Assembly: GCA_029237695.1 (NCBI GenBank)
Contig: CM055279.1
Location: 19,307,686-19,371,685 of the forward strand
Source: Conchocele bisecta
Taxonomy: Eukaryota; Mollusca; Bivalvia; Lucinida; Thyasiridae
Length of the DNA stretch: 64,000 nt
Direction of reading: 5' to 3'
Part shown: piece by piece, positions 9,911 to 19,405 of the stretch
Numbering within the stretch: the first letter of the stretch is position 1
Layout: the number at the start of each line of letters is the position of its first letter
Made by a program: the position numbers and the translations under genes
Notes under the pieces: model-generated
What the model saw: the letters and a program-made list of their open reading frames with translations, nothing else
Databases searched by the model: none
What the model was told of the DNA's origin: nothing

Positions 9911-10499
9911 ATATCTAATGAGGAACTACATTGGTATAAAAATGTGATAAAACCCCTTTTGTCATTTTGCATCTTTTATTTTTACTGCGTAATAGAATTG
10001 TCTTGTCTAGTCTGCAGAAAATTCTTGTGCACGTTCAAAATTCCTTATTGGAGAGAAAAAAAACAAATAGATGTTTTCTGCAAAATTTGTGATATATTTA
10101 GTGTGCAAAATATACTACAGATGCAATGCAACACTTAAAACATAAAAATGTTAATTAATATGCACCAAAAAGGCCTTAATTAATGTCTCAGACACTGTGA
10201 CCCACAGCAGACGACATTTTTTATCCGGTTTCCAGCTCTCTAGGTTGCTGTGTCATTGATTTGCATCACATGCTCCAGTGAAACGGGAACCAGCTCAAAC
10301 TGGAAACCGGTTCTTGTTCCCAGCTTCTGATTACCTGTATTGTGAGAGTATGTGTGTATTTTTTCCAATAGCAAACGGGAACCAGCTAAGCAGTCAATTT
10401 TTATGCAGCTACTGGTGCAACGCTGCACACAGACAGAAATAAATCTAGAAAAAATAGGTTTACTTCAACATTATACCACCTTATAAGACGACATCATGT
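9911..10499. other. Unclassified noncoding sequence
   Basis: No repeat family shared with the rest of the window was recognised apart from GGAACCAGCT twice (10282, 10379) near AAACCGG. The open frames overlap other frames and lack motifs. Confidence 0.4.
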
Positions 10500-10944
10500 T
10501 TAACCTTTAGAATGTGGGAGCAGAAAAGTGTCATCTGCTGTTGTTTCTTATCTTGTCTTAGCTCTCAAGAAAAACATGGCATTTTAGAATTGGAAATGAT
10601 TCTGAACTACTTCTCAACAAAAACGTGCTTTGGCCGCATTTTAGAATTGGACATGATTCTATACTGCTTCTCAACAAAAACATGGTTTGGCAGCATTTTA
10701 GAATTGGAAATGATTCTAAACTGCTTCTCAACAAAAACATGGTTTGGCAGCATTTTAGATGCTAAACTGCTGTCAAACTGCTGTCAAACTGCTGTCGAAC
10801 GAAATCATGGTTTGGCAGCATTTTACAATCATTTTCATTGGAAATGATTCTAAACTGCTGTCAAATTATGTTTTTGATGGGAAAAATGGAAATTAAAAAA
10901 TATACAACTGACATTAAAATTTAATTGTGGGCTGTAAGGGGTAA
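10500..10944. mobile_element. TTAA MITE, family A, with a 57-bp internal tandem array
   Basis: TTAA-CCTTTAG at the left and GGGCTGTAAGGG-GTAA at the right frame a family A element about 200 bases longer than its relatives. The extra length is three to four copies of a 57-bp unit (TCTCAACAAAAACATGGTTT, CAGCATTTTAGAATTGGAAA, TGATTCTAAACTGCT) at 10560-10780, the hairpin region repeated in tandem. Confidence 0.8.
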
Positions 10945-11164
10945 CCTATTACAAAGGCTATGCAATAAAAAGGAGAAGAACAAAAAATTTAGATTGTTTC
11001 TCTAAACGTTTATTTCTTTTCTATGAGATGAATAATTACTACATATTATTTATTATATCGTTGAAGTTATATTCAAAAATAAGTAAAATATAAAATAAAT
11101 AAATATTTTCTTAACCCTTAGACCGCTACTCACAACAATTGTCGTCTGCTGTTGCTTTTATATA

Positions 11165-12246
11165 CAGTGAAATCGCGATGGCTCGAAATGCCACGTTCCT
11201 GCATATTTTGTTCGAGTGATCGCATCTTTCGAGCCATCGCATCTTGCGATTTTGGCATATTTGTTGACTACTGTACCCGTCAGATTTAGGAAATAATGAA
11301 GCATAATAGAGTGTATCCATATTATAGATGATAATAGTATTTATTCGCAGATTAAAGTTATCATGTGAAATACAATACACAGTATTTAAATGTATTTATA
11401 AAACTGTCTTTATTTCAATTATTATCAAAGGAGAAAAGCTCCAGTATTTACTATAAATAGTGGTGCACATAATTAATGTCGCAGGTGGTTGTGACGTCAC
11501 TCGAAACAGCAGTATGGGCCCAGCTCAAATGATGTTGTTATACGGCACCCATAAAAAATCGGGAATCAGTCATGAATCGTAAAGTGTTGCGATGCAACAA
11601 AACGTGCTTTACTTAATGTAAACGCTGATCAACTTGCAGACTATTATTAATGGGCGTTTTTCGTTGTAACTCCCGGGTAGCCACACGAATAACACGAGGA
11701 CCACTAGAACGTGGGTTACTAGGGTTCCAACTCGACTTGAACCCGAGCAACGACTGGTTGTTCCTGTGATACTCGGGTTACTCGAGTATAACCTGTATGT
11801 GAGTTACCACGAAAAACGACCAATGACTTACGACAGACTCTATTAAATGCGCCGAGTGGCCGAAGCCCAGAATATTTAATAAATCGCCATATATTGTTGA
11901 TCCCAATCAACAACATTAACGATCAAATTGCACCACTTTAGGCAATTAACTGGACTTGAAAAGAAACCACATTTCATAGACAGGTACAACGCGGCTCGGC
12001 CTTTGATCATTATAAGTCGGACAGGGAGGTGTGAAAATTATCAAAACACAAACTTCGACATGACTTTCGAGTCATCGTATATCAAAATAGCGAGGAGTCG
12101 AAAAATGTTTCGAGGGATCGCATTTTTCGAGGAGTTCGCATGTAAATTACATTAAACATATAGGGACAATTATCGGGACCGCGATGCTATTTCGAGTGAG
12201 CCCGTCATTACGAGCCATCGCATTTCGAGCCATCACGATTTCACTG
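11165..12246. mobile_element. Pogo/Tigger-like non-autonomous element
   Basis: Ends CAGTGAAATCGCGATGGCTC and the complement of CAGTGAAATCGTGATGGCTC, flanked by TA on both sides (11163-11164, 12247-12248). TA targets with CAGT ends are typical of pogo/Tigger elements. The 1.08-kb interior has no transposase similarity; it carries another palindromic insert at 11652-11821. Confidence 0.85.
11652..11821. mobile_element. Palindromic MITE inside the pogo-like element
   Basis: GGGCGTTTTTCGTTGTAACT on the left is opposed by AGTTACCACGAAAAACGACC on the right, with CCCGGGT and ACTCGGGTTACTCGAG blocks between. This is a third layer of nesting in family A at 11111-12440. Confidence 0.7.
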
Positions 12247-12601
12247 TATTGCCTTTTTTCTCAATAAAAAACATGGTTTGACAGCACTTCAGAATCATTT
12301 CCAATGAAAATGATTCTGAAGTTCTGTCAAAGCATGTTGTAAATTATTCTAAAGTGCTGTCAATGCACGTTTTTGATGATAAAAATGGAAAATAGAAAAT
12401 AAACAGCAGACAACAACAAAAATAAGAGTGTAAGGGTTAAAAATAAAAGTGTTCTGTTATTGATAAGACTACACTGTAGTAGTCTAAAGCAACTTATGTT
12501 AGATACCGGCTGTTACCAGACTTTGTATTTCCCAATTTTATGTTGGCGGTTCATTGGGAGCCTGTGAAGGGTAAATTTAACTATGGGATTCATTCTTACA
12601 G

Positions 12602-12796
12602 CAGGGATTCCGCTGGCCATCGCCACTTTCGCAATTGGCGATAAAAATAAACAATTGGCGATAAAAAATTACAATTGGCGATAACAAATTATAATTTTTT
12701 TTCATTTTTTTTTCTCGAATATTGTAATTTTTTATCGCCAATTGTTTTATTTTTTTTGAAGTGGCGATTTTTTTATTTTCCCCAGCGGAATCCCTG
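12602..12796. mobile_element. Family G MITE, CAGGGATTCCGCTGG ends, 6-bp target duplication
   Basis: Ends CAGGGATTCCGCTGG and CCAGCGGAATCCCTG, flanked on both sides by TTACAG (12596-12601, 12797-12802). The arms hold ATCGCCACTTTCG and several AATTGGCGATAAAAA units. A second copy is at 20737-20942 and a fragment at 35740-35850. Confidence 0.9.
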
Positions 12797-13002
12797 TTAC
12801 AGGAATCCCGATATCCCTGGTTTGGCCCTCGGGTACATTTTTAGCTCATCTTCGAAAACTGAGAGAGCTATTTGCGTCCGTGTCGGGATTTGGACCTACA
12901 TACTGTTTATGCTTGGATTACTTTTATGTTCTTAAATCTTGGTGGTTAACGTGTTTACATTCAATTTTTCTCAACATCTTCTTGGTCTATGTAGTTTACA
13001 AG

Positions 13003-13270
13003 ATGCATGCAAAGGTGGAAGGGAAGACTCAGACCTGTGACATAAAAAAATGCCCATTACAAAAAAAAACCATTACCCCACCCACTTAGTCTCATATAGA
13101 CAAAAAAATGCCCGTTACAAAAAATCAATTACCCCACCCACTTGGTCTTGTACAGTACTATCTTCTAATAGAACATAGTACTGTATGAGACCAAGTGGGT
13201 GGGGTAATGGTTTTTTGTAACAGGCATTTTTTGTGTCACAGGTCCGAGTCTTCCACCTGTGGATGCATGC
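13003..13270. mobile_element. Palindromic element with ATGCATGC ends
   Basis: ATGCATGCAAAGGTGGAAGG opens the left arm; the right arm ends TCTTCCACCTGTGGATGCATGC-like sequence. Arms share AAAATGCCCATTACAAAAAA and TTACCCCACCCACTTGGTCT; in the left arm this block is duplicated. Short pieces recur at 26392 and 29938. Confidence 0.75.
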
Positions 13271-13272
13271 TG

Positions 13273-13516
13273 TTAACTTTTTGCATTCTGGGAAATTTGT
13301 GGGCTATAAATAGTTCAAAAATAACAGACAGCAATTCATCATAGTTTCTTTTATTTCGCTCAATAAATGTCATTAATATGTCTTGGAATGTCATTAGAAT
13401 TGAGTCCGGAGGACGCAATTCTAATGAAATTCCAGGACATATTCATATGGACGGAAATAAGAAACAAACTCGTAATTTATTGGATGTTATTTTCACCGTT
13501 CGCATGCAAAGAGTTA
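13273..13516. mobile_element. TTAA-flanked MITE, family C
   Basis: TTAA-CTTTTTGCATTCTGGGAAA at the left and CGCATGCAAAGAG-TTAA at the right. The centre is a perfect hairpin, TTCATTAGAATTG-type (GTCATTAGAATTGAGTCCGG and complement). Family C, with consensus end CTCTTTGCATGCTGGGAAAC, has full copies at 18368, 31093, 56201 and 61565. Confidence 0.85.
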
Positions 13517-13812
13517 AACATATGGAAAATTCTTTGAAATGCTGACGAAAAGTGATGGTCAAATAATTACCCCATATTTATAGTAACATGTATCTATCGA
13601 ACTGCTTGTGTAACCAAAACATTCAAATTTGGCATGAATCTATTTTCTTGCAAACACTTTATATTTGATTCAAATTGGTAAAGTATTTTCTCATCTACAC
13701 GGTTCAAATGAGTGGTCGCAACATATATTTTCATTGCGAAATAACAAAAATAACAAAAATAAATTTTTTAATAAATTTCATACCCGTGAAGGTGTATTCC
13801 GAAAGGAATGTG
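13517..13812. other. Noncoding sequence with a half-palindrome fragment
   Basis: GGTTCAAATGAGTGGTCGCA at 13701 is the right half of the ATATGTTGTTACCACTCATT palindrome (compare 16131-16198). An AACAAAAAT run lies at 13742-13765. Nothing else recognised. Confidence 0.5.
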
Positions 13813-14040
13813 TTAACCCTCACACCGCTGTCTTAATTCTTTTGTGTGCTGTTTATTTTCTATTTTCCATTTTTATCATTAAAAACATACTTTGACAGCA
13901 CAATTTACAACATGCTTTGACAGCACTTCAGAATCATTTCCATTGGAAATGATTCTGAAGTGCTGTCAAACCATGTTCTTATTGAGAAATAAGGCAAGAT
14001 ATAAAAGCAACAGCAGACGACAATTGTTGTGTGTAGCGGT
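13813..14040. mobile_element. TTAA MITE, family A, right end lost to a microsatellite
   Basis: TTAA-CCCTCACACCGCTGTCTTAA begins it; the hairpin and AAGCAACAGCAGACGACAAT follow, in inverse orientation to the other A copies. It ends at TAGCGGTCTA, where AAGGG-TTAA is expected, and a CCAA array starts instead. Confidence 0.85.
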
Positions 14041-14148
14041 CTACCAACCAACCAACCAACCAATCAACCAACCAACCAACCAACCAACCAACCAACCAAC
14101 CAACCACCACCAACCAACCAACCAACCAACCAACCAACCAACCAAACC
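14041..14148. repeat. (CCAA)n microsatellite
   Basis: About 25 units with two small interruptions. It starts inside the end of a family A MITE and finishes 16 bases before the 3' splice site of the zinc-finger exon. It is translated in all frames as NQPT or its reverse GWLV, which explains the open frames covering it. Confidence 0.95.
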
Positions 14149-14164
14149 AACTTTCTATTATCAG

Positions 14165-14343
14165 GAGAGAAGCCATACCGATGCCCAATGGATGGGTGTG
14201 ATAAAGCCTTCGCCCAAATGTCCAACCTCCAACACCATATGCGGCAACATGACAAGGCGACATTCGGCCAGAAACATTGCATGTGTCCATTCTGTGATCG
14301 CGGCTATGCGAGTGAGAAAAGCCTGAAGTCTCATCTCAGTAAG
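14165..14343 (+). CDS. Internal exon of a C2H2 zinc-finger protein (partial gene)
   Basis: An open frame of about 59 codons encodes GEKPYRC, then a complete C2H2 finger (C-x4-C-x12-H-x3-H, with conserved F and L), an 11-residue linker, and a second finger C-x2-C-x12-H whose last histidine is missing. The exon follows TTTCTATTATCAG (acceptor) and ends AAG/GTAAGG (donor); entry is phase 1 inside the TGEKP linker, exit is phase 0. The first GEKPY linker implies another finger in the exon upstream; the next exon should start with His to finish finger two. Such fingers bind DNA in nuclear transcription factors. The C-x4-C spacing and the QMSNLQ helix recall the rotund/squeeze/ZNF384 group, a weak inference. 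No other exon of the gene was found. Confidence 0.8.
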
Positions 14344-14364
14344 GTAAGGGATATGATGGTAATA

Positions 14365-15069
14365 CAGAGCTCCAGATAAGTTTTGTGTCTAAAGAGTCTT
14401 ATACCCTCAGATTTCAAATTCACTGCGTATTTTGCTTTTACTATAGGAATGAATGGCCTTTTTGTTGAATTTATCAGGGTAGAAACTTGGAAAAGTCGCG
14501 GGAATACTGGACGAAGGCCGGAAGGCCTCGTCCAGTATTCCTGCGACTTTTCCAAGTTTATATCCCCGATAAAGTCCACAAAAAGGTCATTCATTCCTTA
14601 TAATTCCAGCATTTGAAATAAATTCATCAAGAAAATGTGTTTATTTTCCGTTTTCTTAAGAATTATTTTAACTGCGCCTCACGGTTATGGAAAGTAGTTC
14701 GGTGTGGGAGTTTACTGGGATATAAATTTTGGACAGAGACTTGCTACGGGCCAATCAAATGTTAGGGAATTGTGTAAATATTTTTGTGCTGGAATTATAA
14801 ATGTATTATAGATGTTCTTCCTGAATATATAGGGAAAAAATGATAAAACAGTTTAAAAATTCACTTATTTGAGCTGCAAAACGTTTGCTTTTTTGCAGCT
14901 CAACTAAATAAATTTCAACTTTATTACAGTGTTTTCACAACTTGATTTGAAAATCAAAGGGTATTTTCACATTGCTGTGAGTACTTTGTACTCTATTTTG
15001 ATAATCAATGTGTATTCTACTAAAATAAGTGCGTAGAATATGCCAATACGCAGCTTATCTGGAGTGCTG
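14365..15069. mobile_element. MITE with CAGAGCTCCAGATAAG ends, 6-bp target duplication, split by family F
   Basis: Left end CAGAGCTCCAGATAAG, right end CTTATCTGGAGTGCTG, flanked by GTAATA on both sides (14359-14364, 15070-15075). It lies 21 bases downstream of the exon's splice donor. A family F element (14444-14799) is inserted inside. Confidence 0.9.
14444..14799. mobile_element. Family F MITE inside another MITE
   Basis: Reverse orientation relative to 7388-7745: TATAGGAATGAATGGCC first, GCTGGAATTATAA last. Both palindromic modules are present. It marks the CAGAGCTCC element as the older insertion. Confidence 0.88.
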
Positions 15070-15076
15070 GTAATAT

Positions 15077-15145
15077 TGTATGCCCTCTCTACGTTTGTGG
15101 TTTTGTGATCAAGAAAAGTCTCAAATCTTGTCTCAGTCAGGTATG
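15077..15145 (+). pseudogene. Possible decayed copy of the 3' half of the zinc-finger exon
   Basis: Starting just past the right end of the MITE at 14365-15069, the stretch TGTGATC, GAAAAG, CT, AA, TCT, TCTCAGT, AGGTA repeats in order the landmarks of the last ~70 bases of the exon at 14165-14343, including its donor site, with a gap of about 15 bases and many substitutions. A frame can be read but lacks paired Cys and His residues. It may be a degraded tandem duplicate; chance similarity is not excluded. Confidence 0.3.
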
Positions 15146-15196
15146 CTGATCACGAGGGTGGAATATCCTTGTCCACACCAGTGCATATGATGTAAA

Positions 15197-15515
15197 TAGA
15201 GAATAGTAGGTTAGTGCCGTGAATGGGAAAAAATATCCGTCAAGGCTGAAGAATTTCTTTATTTCTCATCAGAAGTATATGTTGTGACCACTCATTTGTA
15301 CCGTCTCGCCGAGACGGTTCAAATGAGTGGTCACAACATATACTTTGGTTCAGAAATAAGGAAAATAGATAGAGAATAGTAGGTTAGTGCCGTGAATGGG
15401 AAAAAATATCTGGCAAGGCTCAGGAAACGGGATGGGCGAGGCTCTGCCGAGCACATCCCGTTTCAGTGCCGCGCCAGATATTTTTTCCCATTCACGGCAC
15501 TAACCTACTATTCTA
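15197..15515. mobile_element. Nested foldback, GTAGGTTAGTGCCGTGAATG type
   Basis: A hairpin at 15371-15515 has arms of ~70 bases (ATAGTAGGTTAGTGCCGTGA and complement) around GGCGAGGCTCTGCCGAGC. A further single arm lies at 15197-15240. Between them is the palindrome 15286-15346 (ATATGTTGTGACCACTCATT and complement). A second copy of the foldback is at 53349-53602. Confidence 0.8.
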
Positions 15516-15634
15516 TTTATCCCGTCAACACCTTCAAATGGCTGTAAAATGCAAAAATTGTATTGACTGGATATCAAAAATGTTTCACGGCACCGTGTTT
15601 CACGGCACATACGCACTGTGTTGACAGGATAAAA
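15516..15634. repeat. TTTATCCCGTCAACAC palindrome module
   Basis: TTTATCCCGTCAACACC at the left and GTGTTGACAGGATAAA at the right enclose GATATCAAAAATGTTTCACG. The same module adjoins the foldback copy at 53349 but on its other side, so the two modules travel together. Confidence 0.75.
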
Positions 15635-16100
15635 TACATTTTCTCGCCCCTATATAGAACATATTTGCGAATCTCAAAATATGTATCTGACCCAGAATAA
15701 TACTCAAGTTTTAATTCGCTGAATTTATGCGACTTTTGATACGTCAAACGTGTTCGCAAAGTCAACAAATGGGTTAAAACAAACTTTTCTCCCACGAATT
15801 AGACGCTAATGCCAGTTCTGTTGATCGTTTACAAATTAATATCAAATTAATGTTCAATGTCGTCACCAAAATGTACGTTGCACATTACTGACGTCATCAA
15901 GTTTAAAACGACGTCATGGCACTATGACGTGATAATAAATAAACACATCACCAACCATTGAAAACAATAGACATAAACCATATTCATTATTTGATTGGGT
16001 ATTAGCAGTAAGACTAATTAGACTCATTAGGTCTTGAATAAGACTTGAAATTCAGGACCCGTTGCGATTCCCTCCTGTTACATAATAAATCTTGTTGCTG
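15635..16100. other. Unclassified noncoding sequence
   Basis: Three TGACGT-containing words between 15890 and 15935 stand out; no gene or known repeat of the window was recognised. Confidence 0.4.
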
Positions 16101-16412
16101 TAAAAATATTTCTCTTAATTTTGCACAGACGTATATGTTGTTACCACTCATTTGAACCGTCTCATCGAGACGGTTCAAATGAGTGGTAACAACATATGCT
16201 TTGGAGAAGAAATAAGAACAAATAATAAAAATGTTTTTACCTGCTCTGTGGTATTTATCATGTTATTACAAAATACAGTTTTATTTCCTCCTGTTACATA
16301 TTAAACTTTATTGCACTCGCAATAATTTCAGTCACAGTTCTTTTGTTTCAGCGATCAATTCGTTTTTTTTGTGGAAATTATGTCTGTGTTAGCTGCTGAT
16401 GAAAAATGATAG
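16101..16412. repeat. Local duplication, copy 1, with a palindromic MITE core
   Basis: TAAAAATATTTCTCTTAATT to GCTGCTGATGAAAAATGATA. It contains the palindrome 16131-16198 (GTATATGTTGTTACCACTCA and complement). Copy 2 is at 16663-17008, about 560 bases on, same orientation, palindrome included. Confidence 0.85.
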
Positions 16413-16662
16413 TTATAAAACGACTTGAATTTCAGAACCCGTTGCTGGGATGCTCACATTAGCGAAAAACTGACATCTATATCTTCATTAGAAATAGAGT
16501 ACAGTAAATTTAAGCCAATACAAATTGAAAACACTGATGTGAGTCCATTTTACATGTGTACTGTACATGTATATTTTTTTTGTATCTACCTATAAGTTAT
16601 CATTCGTAACCCATATTATATGCTAATTAAAGACTACACAATATTTCGCACGAAAAATACCG

Positions 16663-17008
16663 GTAAAAATATTTCTCTTAATTATGCACAGACGTATATG
16701 TTGTTACCACTCATTTGAACCATCTCGTTGAGACGGTTCAAATGAGTGGTAACAATATATGCTTTGGAGAAGAAATAAAAAAACTGCGAAAAAATAATTA
16801 GAAATGTTTTTTTTACCTGCGCTGTGGTATTCACCATGTTATTACAAAATACAGTTTTATTTCCTCCTGTTACATATTAAACCTTTATTGCACTCACGAT
16901 AATTTCGGTCACTGCTGTTTTGCTTCAGCCAATAAAAAAACATCGTATGACAAATCGTTTCGTTTGTGGAAATTATGTCTGTGTTGGCTGCTGATGAAAA
17001 ATGATAGA
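16663..17008. repeat. Local duplication, copy 2
   Basis: Matches 16101-16412 through the palindrome (16694-16760), CCTCCTGTTACATATTAAAC and TGTGGAAATTATGTCTGTGT, with a ~30-base insertion near the end (CAATAAAAAAACATCGTATG). Both copies share the palindrome at the same place, so the duplication came after it or both are copies of one larger element. Confidence 0.85.
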
Positions 17009-17166
17009 AAGACAAATTTGTTTTATTTTTATGTTTCAGTAGAGTTACACATTTTTAATTTCAAATTTGAACGAATGGTTTGGCGCAATTATGCAATGTT
17101 AAAGATGATTTTTATGTGCCCCGAAAACAATTCTTGGTTTACATATAGTCACCACCACATCTGTTG

Positions 17167-17188
17167 TCTGTCTGTCTGTCTGTCTATC
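17167..17188. repeat. (CTGT)n microsatellite
   Basis: About five tandem CTGT units. Confidence 0.9.
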
Positions 17189-17380
17189 TAATACTTGTGT
17201 TAAAGATTTCGGGTTGAAGAACGGTTCATATTTCGGTGTTTTATGTGTTATTTCGGTATATCTGGTGGTTCGGATGCATTGTTTCCAACATAAAATTTAC
17301 GTCAACTCCCGCAAATTACACGTATAACTAGAAGTACAAAGGTGTGCAACAGAGATTCTATCCATGTACGTTTTTAACTA

Positions 17381-17675
17381 ATAATTCCAGCACAAAAATA
17401 TTTACACAATTCCCTAACATTTGATTGGTCCGTAGCAAGTCTCTGTCCAAAATTTATATCCCAGTAAACTCCCATGCTGAACTACTTTCCGTAACTGTCA
17501 GGCGCTGTTAAAATAATTCTTATGAAAACGGAAAATAAACACATTTTCTTGATGAATTTATTTCAAATGCTGGAATTATAAGGAATGAATGGCCTTTTTG
17601 TGGACTTTATCGGGGATATAAACTTGGAAAAGTCGTGGGAATACTGGACGAGGCCTTCCGGCATTCATTCCTATA
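17381..17675. mobile_element. Family F MITE with one hairpin arm deleted
   Basis: Module one is complete (TAATTCCAGC to GCTGGAATTATA). Module two stops after the left arm (GGACGAGGCCTTCCGG) and jumps to CATTCATTCCTATA, so nearly the whole right arm is missing. Confidence 0.88.
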
Positions 17676-17933
17676 ATAAATTATTTGTTAACCAATAACA
17701 ATAAAACCGGTCCCAAATTGTTTGTTTAGATTATTGTATTGAACCTGAACCACAAATGCAAGTCAAATATTTATATATCTTCTGAAAAACGTCAGATATT
17801 GTCCGATAGATGGTCAAGCTCTCAAAGCGGAGAAATTTGGTTACACACTGTATTTGCAACTTTACAGTGTGAGGTTCCAGGCATTACGCAGGAAATATTT
17901 TAGGGGGGTGCGTTATCGACGGTAGACGGTAGA

Positions 17934-18183
17934 TTAACCCTTTCACCCCTAAGTAACTGGAATGGATTTTGATTTGTCAATTTTGCAACCAATCTAAATC
18001 ATCACAAAATGATTTTCAGACCAGTCCATTTATGAACATGCATTTTGTTCTCAAAATTATTAAAAATTAATTGCAAAAAGTGCAGATCCTGATGAGACGG
18101 CTCGTTACGAGCCGGCTTATCTGGATCTACACTGTTTGCCAATACCACTATACATACCTGCGGGTTAAGAGTGAAAGTGTTAA
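17934..18183. mobile_element. TTAA-flanked MITE, family B
   Basis: TTAA-CCCTTTCACCCCTAAGTAA and AAGAGTGAAAGTG-TTAA at the ends. The middle carries the hairpin GATGAGACGGCTCG-TTA-CGAGCCGGCTTATC. Other family B copies: 22327, 22841, 55323, 55553. Confidence 0.85.
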
Positions 18184-18367
18184 GGGGGTGCGGTGCGTAC
18201 ACACCCGTCGCACCCCCTCTGCGTACGGGCCTGCGTTCATTGGCCGACACACATGTCGTACTGTATTTTGACACATTGCGGGAAATTGCTATCCGCGCCA
18301 CACGTGTAGTCTCTGCATTGAGGGGGCTCACCAAAAAATCTTGCAATATTGTATGGATTTTAATGTC

Positions 18368-18590
18368 TTAACTCTATGCATGCTAGCGGCAAAAATATCC
18401 GCCAAACAAATTAGGACTATATGTTTTATTTCTCTCTGTAAATATGTCTTGGAATTTCATTAGAATTGAGTCCTCAGGATGACATATTCATAATATTTAC
18501 AAGGAGAAATAAAAGAAAATATGATGAATTTTTGTCTGCTAGTTTTGAACTATTTATAGCCCACAAGTTTCCCAGCATGCAAAGAGTTAA
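18368..18590. mobile_element. TTAA-flanked MITE, family C
   Basis: TTAA-CTCTATGCATGCTAGCGG and CCCAGCATGCAAAGAG-TTAA. The central hairpin has lost part of its right arm (GAGTCCTCAGGATGACATAT). Confidence 0.85.
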
Positions 18591-18806
18591 ATGTGCGAAC
18601 AGAGAACAGATAAATGCATGCAGTTCACGTATTTTATCGGCATCGGCAGATTGATATAATTCTCCTGAATCGATAGAAACCGAATTTGAAGTTTGTTGTT
18701 GAAAATTGATGATATAATCGCTATGAAAGCAACGCATGTTGGAACTTTTATTGGCCAAATATTGAAAAAGGTTTCATTCCTTTGTTTCTTTGTGGGTATT
18801 TTGACA

Positions 18807-18820
18807 GTATAAAAGGTGTC
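18807..18820 (+). promoter_or_regulatory. TATA-box-like GTATAAAAGGTGTC in a dispersed repeat
   Basis: The motif is kept as GACACCTTTTATAC in the inverted copy near 52031, together with about 50 bases on either side. Retention in two diverged copies suggests but does not prove function. Confidence 0.35.
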
Positions 18821-18992
18821 CGAAACTTCGGAACAGTGAATGTGTAGATGATTGACGATTTCTGTCTTGTGTAATGATTGAGCATTAGTACTGGCACAAA
18901 ACTATGTGAATTACCCAAAACCAACGAAATGTACCCAAATCTATATGTCAACATGTACTGTCGGTCCTTGTCAGTTTTTATACGGGATTCAT

Positions 18993-19290
18993 GTAACTCT
19001 TTGCATGCTAGTGGCGAAAATATCCGCCAAACAAATTATGACTATATGTTTTATTTCTCTCTGTAAATATGTCTTGGAATTTCCGGCACAACACTTTCAG
19101 ATTTGACACCAATTGGCGGCGACAAACCCACTGAGTCAACATCTACCTTAACTCTTTGCATGCTGGGAAACTTGTGGGCTATAAATAGTTCAAAACTAGC
19201 AGACAACAATTAATCATATATTCTTGTATTTCTCCCCGTAAATATCATGAATATGTTTTGGAATTTCATTAGAATTGAGTCCTGAGGACT
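18993..19290. mobile_element. Two broken family C MITEs
   Basis: GTAA-CTCTTTGCATGCTAGTGG begins one fragment (18993-19084) that stops within CTTGGAATTTC; TTAA-CTCTTTGCATGCTGGGAA begins the other (19148-19290), which stops just before the hairpin's right arm. Together they represent the two differing ends of family C, both facing right. Confidence 0.75.
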
Positions 19291-19405
19291 GTTCAATGGA
19301 CTGTCTGTCTAATAGACTGTTCAGGTGACACGTTCACTTTTGTTGCCTTAATACTTGCGAAAAAATGTGAATCCAACATATTTTTCTGCGTACAACTTCA
19401 TTTTT

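Larger units (their letters stand above)
11111..12440. mobile_element. TTAA MITE, family A, split by a pogo-like element
   Basis: TTAA-CCCTTAGACCGCTACTC starts at 11111, breaks off after TTGCTTTTATA at 11164, and resumes at 12247 with TATTGCC...CTCAATAAAA to end in TGTAAGGG-TTAA at 12440. Removing 11165-12246 and one TA restores an ordinary family A copy. Confidence 0.9.
17222..18975 (+). repeat. Dispersed repeat, ~1 kb without inserts, inverted copy at 51870-52930
   Basis: GGTTCATATTTCGGTGTTTTA through GATAACAATAAAACCGGTCC-like, CACAAATGCAAGTCAAATAT, GGAGAAATTTGGTTACA, TCACGTATTTTATC and TCAACATGTACTG match the minus strand of 51870-52930 in the same order. Three MITEs (17381, 17934, 18368) interrupt it here and are absent there. 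GTATAAAAGGTGTC at 18807 is a good TATA box candidate. Could be an LTR or a promoter-bearing duplicate; no terminal TG...CA pair was confirmed. Confidence 0.75.

Noticed and set aside
13892..14379. Long frames with NQPTNQPT or GWLVGWLV repeats
   Set aside because: They are read through the CCAA microsatellite. Only the 14165-14343 part, bounded by splice sites, is credible as coding.
15890..15935. Cluster of TGACGT words as CRE-type enhancer
   Set aside because: Three short words in unannotated sequence with no adjacent promoter are too weak to call.
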